From: Lysinibacillus composti
GTDB lineage: Bacteria; Bacillota; Bacilli; Bacillales_A; Planococcaceae
DNA length: 37,463 nt
Assembly (NCBI RefSeq): GCF_016908465.1
Contig: NZ_JAFBDY010000030.1
Span: 1-37,463, forward strand
Direction: 5' to 3'
Position numbers and translations under genes: made by a program. Position 1 is the stretch's first letter. Each line of letters begins with the position of its first letter. Shown here piece after piece: positions 33,799 to 37,463 of the stretch. Below the pieces are notes generated by a model, which was not told the DNA's origin, did no database searches, and saw only the letters and a list, made by a program, of their open reading frames with translations.

Positions 33799-34144
33799 TC
33801 ACAATCCCCCTTGCTGACAAAATTGCTTCTTCTTCAGTTCCCTCAAACATAAAATTACCAAGACCTGAAAACTGGAATATTTTTTTCATTGTATTGGACG
33901 GATTTAATATAATGGTATGGCCATTAACTGCAGTCATCTCTCTCATACGTCCTAAAATTAGACCAATCCCAGAACTATCCATGAAATTTAATCTTTCTAG
34001 GTTCCAAATAATCGTTTGTAAGTTCCCTTGTAAAATTGTTCGAGAAATGTCAGTGCGAATTCTTTCAGCTTCATGATGATCTAATTCACCGAAAAGCCTA
34101 ATCACTACTATGTCGTTTGTGTGCATATTAATTTCGTAATTCAT
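33791..34144 (-). CDS. spoIIAA: Anti-anti-sigma F factor SpoIIAA
   Basis: This 117-residue STAS-domain protein, when unphosphorylated, displaces SigF from SpoIIAB. The phosphorylated Ser is the second of the pair in NFMDSSGIGL (S57-S58). The ATG at 34144 (MNYEINMHTNDIVVIRLFGE) is used; AGGAGG lies 12 nt upstream, slightly far but the best site. The frame is open to 34252 without conserved residues. The gene heads the spoIIA operon, preceded here by a sigma-H-type promoter. Confidence 0.95.
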   Translation of the reverse strand: MNYEINMHTNDIVVIRLFGELDHHEAERIRTDISRTILQGNLQTIIWNLERLNFMDSSGIGLILGRMREMTAVNGHTIILNPSNTMKKIFQFSGLGNFMFEGTEEEAILSARGIVNG

Positions 34145-34174
34145 TTCGATGTTTCGCCTCCTCTTACTACGCTT

Positions 34175-34203
34175 ATTCCACTTTACTCTGTCATAACCCT
34201 TCC
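34175..34203 (-). promoter_or_regulatory. Sigma-H-like promoter of spoIIA
   Basis: The minus strand has AAGGGTTA at about 34194-34201 and GTGGAAT at 34175-34181, 12 bp apart. This resembles the sigma-H consensus (RNAGGAWWW and RNNGAAT) used for spoIIA in B. subtilis. The -35 has one mismatch. Confidence 0.5.
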
Positions 34204-34261
34204 GATTGACAATAGTAGAAGCAATTCGCCTAAAGAAGTGAAAAAACGACATTTTAAAAAA

Positions 34262-34370
34262 ATGTAGGCAGCAGATTAGCTTCGCGATGGCAAAAATGCG
34301 ACACGAACTATTAAAAGCTTAGGCGGCTCGTTTAAGTGCTTGCAGCGAATACGCCACATGCTAGACAAAT
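34262..34370 (+). repeat. Probable diverged hairpin element, copy F
   Basis: The piece TTAGCTTCGCGATGGCAAAA resembles the left part of element C, including the start of module 2, and ATGCTAGACA near 34357-34366 resembles the shared right end. The middle does not form the usual stem. Weak and partly degenerate. Confidence 0.4.
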
Positions 34371-34795
34371 GCCTTCTTGACTTACGGCGAGTGCGGTAGC
34401 AATACTTGCACTTTTGCGAGCAATTAAAATTTGGTAAGAACCCACTTTTTTCTTCTGATGATGTATCGAACCAACGACTGCGCCTAAACGCTTAAAATGA
34501 GCAAGAAGGCGAATCATACACAATAATCGCCCTCTGCAATAAAGATTTTATTTACAAATTCAGTATGGAAAAAAAGGAAGAATTTTAAACATCAAGAACT
34601 GAGACATCTAAAAAGAATTCTCATCCCTTTTACGACACAAAAATCTAACTTGTATTTTTCTGCTTAGTAGCATGAGGAGATAATATGTTTAGTTTAGTTC
34701 TTTATTCACACTTAAAGGATGGTTATTTCCTTAATCGAATTAAGTTGGTTTTTAAAAGTAAATTGTTTGTATTCATGAAGGATAATATTTGTGGG
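34371..34795. other. Intergenic region upstream of spoIIA, no gene supported
   Basis: About 420 bp. A 63-codon minus-strand frame (34332-34523) overlaps the diverged repeat and shows no recognisable domain or ribosome site, so it is not called. In B. subtilis dacF precedes spoIIAA; no dacF sequence is visible here. Confidence 0.5.
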
Positions 34796-35185
34796 GCTTG
34801 GGATGAAATTTAGCTTCATCAGGGCTATGAAGGTTAAAACTAGAGTTGCTTGAGATGAAATTAACCTTCATCGAGGTTATGAAGGTTAAAACTAGAGTCG
34901 CTTGAGATGAAATTAACCTTCATCGAGGTTATGAAGGTTAAAACTAGAGTCGCTTGAGATGAAATTAAACTTCATCGAGGTTATGAAGGTTAAATCTAGA
35001 GTCGCTGGGGTGAAATTGAACTTCATCGAGGTTATGAAGGTTAAAACTAGAGTCGCTTGAGATAAAATTAACCTTCATCGAGGTTATGAAGGTTAAAACT
35101 AGAGCCGCTTGAGATGAAATTAAACTTCATCCAAGCTATGAAGGTCAAAACTAATACGACTTTGACAGAAATTAACCTTCATCAG
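34796..35185. repeat. 52-bp palindromic tandem repeat array
   Basis: Units start at 34796, 34848, 34900, 34952, 35004, 35055 and 35107, with a partial eighth from 35158. Lengths are 52, 52, 52, 52, 51, 52 and 51 bp. A typical unit has GCTTGAGATGAAA, then an 11-bp-arm inverted repeat (TTAACCTTCAT and ATGAAGGTTAA, spacer CGAGGTT), then AACTAGAGTC. Edge units and the left-arm base at the fourth position of the fourth, fifth and seventh units vary. There are no unique spacers, so it is not a CRISPR array. It lies between the spoIIA and sulP genes. Confidence 0.9.
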
Positions 35186-35271
35186 GTACAAGAACATGTA
35201 TTATAGGTTTTATAGTTTTCGTGTGTAGTTCCTTGGATTTTATGCGAGGGGCCATACTTCTTTTCGTCCTG

Positions 35272-35340
35272 CTTTCATTCGTTCAGCTCCCCACTTCGTC
35301 CACGTATCCTCTTTTTTCGTTCGTTTAGCTCCCCTTTTTG
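35272..35340 (+). repeat. Degenerate short direct repeats
   Basis: CATTCGTTCAGCTCCCC (about 35276-35292) recurs as TCGTTTAGCTCCCC (35321-35334), and a third weaker copy, GTCGTTCATTCCCCC, follows. The sense of this repetition is unknown; it could be a minor repeat family. Confidence 0.4.
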
Positions 35341-35365
35341 TCGTTCATTCCCCCTTCGCTTAGAT

Positions 35366-35410
35366 AAAAAAAGAGACCACCCAGAAATCACTTTCTGAGA
35401 AGCCTCTTTT
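35366..35410 (-). terminator. Terminator of the sulP gene
   Basis: The minus strand forms a stem from AGAGGCTTCTCAGAAA with TTTCTGGGTGGTCTCT (two interior mismatches), followed by TTTTTTT. It lies about 35 bp past the sulP stop codon. Confidence 0.85.
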
Positions 35411-35444
35411 AATCAATTACAATGAAAATTTTCAGTTAGTAGAA

Positions 35445-37169
35445 TTAGCTGATTTTTGAATTTGAAAGTTCATCACATTCACGGAAAGCAAAGTGTTTAC
35501 AGCCGATACAAGCATTTCGGTTAATGCACCCTATTGCACGATCAATGGCATCGCCCGTACCCTCAAAGAAATTCTCTTCTCCAATCTTAGCCGTCATCCC
35601 ATTTTGATCTAGTATAGATTTTAGGGTAGGCTGTACCTCGGTAACAAAAAGCTTACCACCATGACTTTTGAAATCTCGAACAATGCTGCGGAAATATTCT
35701 TCTCCAGTTGTATCGATAAAAGGTACTTCACCCAACCGAAGAATTAATACGTTTGGTCTTTGGTTAATCGTTGATAGAATTGTTTGTTCAAACATTTGGG
35801 CAGCTCCGAAAAATAGCGGACCTTCCACTGTATAAATACTTACTTGCGGACAATCGCGGTTTGGATTGACGACATGTGGAAACACTTTTCCGTTACTACT
35901 TTCATGATCTGGTAATACCTTAGCGACAACGAGATTTTCGCTCATTCGTTTAACAAATAACAGAACAGCCAATAATAATCCAATCTGAACAGCAAACGTT
36001 AAACTTGTGAAAACTGTTAGTAAAAATGTAATTACCAGCACAAGTGAATCGCCCGATTTTAGTTTTAGAATATGAGCAAAATGCTTACGTTCACTCATAT
36101 TCCAAGCAACCATCATTAAAACAGGAGCTAAACTAGCAAGTGGAATATGAACTGCTAGTGGTGCAAACACTAGTAAAGTTAATAATACAAACAGTCCATG
36201 AATCACCCCTGATAATGGTGAAACCGCACCTGATTTAATATTTGTAGCAGTACGTGCGATGGCTCCGGTTGCAGGAATTCCCCCAAATAAAGGCGTAACA
36301 ATGTTTGCAACTCCTTGGCCAATTAATTCTCTATTACTGTTATGTTTGCTATTTGTCATCCCATCGGCAACAACAGCGGATAAAAGAGACTCGATCCCAC
36401 CTAACATAGCAATGACAAATGCAGGTCCAATTAACATCGTGATTCGGTCAATCGTTATTTCTGGAATACCAAACTCTGGCAATGTGTTAGGGATGGCTCC
36501 ATAAGTAGAACCGATTGTGGCCACATCCCCACTAAAGAAAATAGCTGCAATGCTTGTTGTGACAATGATTCCAACTAAAGCGCCAGGAACTTTTGGTAAT
36601 ACTTTTGGCGTTACCAACATGATTGCTAAACATAATAAAGCTATTAAAATACTAAATCCGTTCAATGTATTTAAATGGGACCCGATTTCCTTCATGTTAT
36701 CGATAAACCGCTCATGCTGTTCAATATTTCTTAATCCAAGGAAATTCGCAATCTGCCCAGTAAAAATAATCACTGCAATTCCTGCTGTAAAGCCAATCGT
36801 TACAGGTCTTGGGATATATTTTATTAATGCCCCTAATTTAAAAACACCCATTAAAACGAGCATAACTCCAGCCATTAAGCCAGCTAATAATAAATTTTCA
36901 TATCCATAGGTGAGTACAATCCCTAGTAGAATTGGAACGAATGCCCCCGTAGGACCCCCAATTTGATATTTTGATCCACCTAATAAGGAGATTAAAATAC
37001 CGGCAATGACCGCAGTATAAATCCCGTATTCGGGTTTCACTCCTGACGCAATGGCAAACGACATTGCAAGTGGAATGGCGACAATTCCTACAATTGTCCC
37101 CGATAATAAATCCTTTTTGAAATAATCAAATGAATACCCTTCAAAACGCCCTGTCCAAAATCTACTCAA
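35445..37169 (-). CDS. SulP-family anion transporter with STAS domain and Cys-rich tail
   Basis: SulP proteins carry sulfate, bicarbonate or related anions. The 574-residue protein has the family N-terminal signature (FKKDLLSGTIVGIVAIPLAM, then YGIYTAVIAGILISLLGGSK), about 12-14 membrane spans and a C-terminal STAS domain (about 440-540, including VPFIDTTGEEYF). After STAS comes a 30-residue tail with CINRNACIGCKHFAFRECDE, four Cys residues that could bind a metal. The start is a TTG at 37169, with AAGGG 8-9 nt upstream; the frame is open to 37256 without conserved sequence. Substrate is not determined. Confidence 0.88.
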   Translation of the reverse strand: MSRFWTGRFEGYSFDYFKKDLLSGTIVGIVAIPLAMSFAIASGVKPEYGIYTAVIAGILISLLGGSKYQIGGPTGAFVPILLGIVLTYGYENLLLAGLMAGVMLVLMGVFKLGALIKYIPRPVTIGFTAGIAVIIFTGQIANFLGLRNIEQHERFIDNMKEIGSHLNTLNGFSILIALLCLAIMLVTPKVLPKVPGALVGIIVTTSIAAIFFSGDVATIGSTYGAIPNTLPEFGIPEITIDRITMLIGPAFVIAMLGGIESLLSAVVADGMTNSKHNSNRELIGQGVANIVTPLFGGIPATGAIARTATNIKSGAVSPLSGVIHGLFVLLTLLVFAPLAVHIPLASLAPVLMMVAWNMSERKHFAHILKLKSGDSLVLVITFLLTVFTSLTFAVQIGLLLAVLLFVKRMSENLVVAKVLPDHESSNGKVFPHVVNPNRDCPQVSIYTVEGPLFFGAAQMFEQTILSTINQRPNVLILRLGEVPFIDTTGEEYFRSIVRDFKSHGGKLFVTEVQPTLKSILDQNGMTAKIGEENFFEGTGDAIDRAIGCINRNACIGCKHFAFRECDELSNSKIS

Positions 37170-37300
37170 TACGATCCCTTCTTTTGTATTATTGTGGTTT
37201 TCTTTCCATACACAAAATATTATCGAGTAACTTTTGGGTAAAAATGCACTACCCAATTACATAATTCGGTAAATGGAGAGAAAAATTGAACTATACATAA

Positions 37301-37328
37301 ATAATACGCCTGAAATTAAATATATCAA
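37301..37328 (-). promoter_or_regulatory. Possible sulP promoter
   Basis: TTGATA (37323-37328) and TATTAT (37301-37306) on the minus strand, 16 bp apart, about 130 bp upstream of the TTG start. AT-rich sequence gives chance matches, so confidence is low. The rest of the window to 37463 shows no gene. Confidence 0.35.
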
Positions 37329-37463
37329 TAAGTAATTTCACTTTTTAGGTTAAAAAATGCAAAAAATTGATTAAGTCCATATAATTGTGTAAAAAGAAAA
37401 GAGTCATTTTATGCCCTCTTGGATACAATGTTTTCAACGACGATAAACATTAGAAAAGAGGAT

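Noticed and set aside
34332..34523. 63-codon minus-strand ORF
   Set aside because: Its end lies in a diverged repeat, no ribosome site or known domain was seen, and no dacF or other sporulation protein similarity was recognised.
34796..35185. CRISPR array
   Set aside because: The whole 52-bp unit repeats, including the stretches between palindromes. There are no unique spacers and no cas genes.

Overview
This window is an AT-rich, low-GC Gram-positive chromosome segment from an endospore-forming member of the Bacillales. The gene set and protein sequences (Res cytochrome c maturation/ResDE, SigX, SpoIIAA-SpoIIAB-SigF, SpoVAF, ScpAB, YpbB-RecQ, YpbE) follow the Bacillus subtilis map closely enough to name most genes. 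The divergence from B. subtilis, the gene losses and the GC-richer dispersed repeats fit the Planococcaceae side of the order (Lysinibacillus/Solibacillus/Ureibacillus-like). That placement is an inference from gene content, not from a database search.

Layout, left to right. 1-222: the end of one dispersed hairpin repeat and the start of another. 223-3532 (minus): ypbB-recQ-ypbE. 3708-3956 (plus): ferredoxin fer. 4210-5206 (minus): a padR regulator and a DUF1129-type membrane protein, preceded by three operator-like sites. 5420-6196 (plus): fabI with a FapR-like operator. 6222-7311 (minus): a TlpA-like thiol-disulfide protein and a small cupin. 7479-7625: a decayed IS3-type transposase end. 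7687-9469 (minus): glnR-glnA with two GlnR/TnrA operators. 9769-13933 (minus): a four-gene tryptophan-to-anthranilate operon (kynU, kynA, an NSS transporter, kynB). 14204-15212 (minus): ribU under an FMN riboswitch. 15516-17268 (minus): sigX-rsiX with a self-type ECF promoter. 17327-17613: a large composite hairpin repeat. 17732-23794 (minus): resABC and resDE. 24069-24803: rluB. 25388-27747 (minus): scpA-scpB-dacB. 28074-28580 (plus): ypuF (DUF309). 28746-29114 (minus): ribT. 29425-34144 (minus): spoIIAA-spoIIAB-sigF-spoVAF, then lysA and a probable 35-residue membrane peptide. 34796-35185: a 52-bp palindromic tandem repeat. 35445-37169 (minus): a SulP anion transporter.

How the genes work together. 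The core is housekeeping plus respiration and sporulation control. ResABC matures c-type cytochromes and ResDE regulates respiration; a perfect cre-type site precedes resA. The spoIIA operon sets forespore fate, and the germination protein gene spoVAF is coupled to sigF by an ATGA overlap. ScpAB and DacB serve chromosome condensation and cortex peptidoglycan. The kyn operon sits between glnRA and ribU and looks like an accessory insertion relative to B. subtilis.

The most unusual content is non-coding. A family of GC-richer hairpin elements (about 120 bp in the simple form) shares its ends, and its inner stems change in a compensated way between copies around an invariant GCTTTTT loop. A second hairpin module occurs inside or beside these elements, and one copy is a nest of several hairpins. 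Copies tend to lie where genes of the B. subtilis order are missing (spmAB, the rib genes, dacF). A separate seven-copy 52-bp tandem array carries an 11-bp-arm palindrome in most units.
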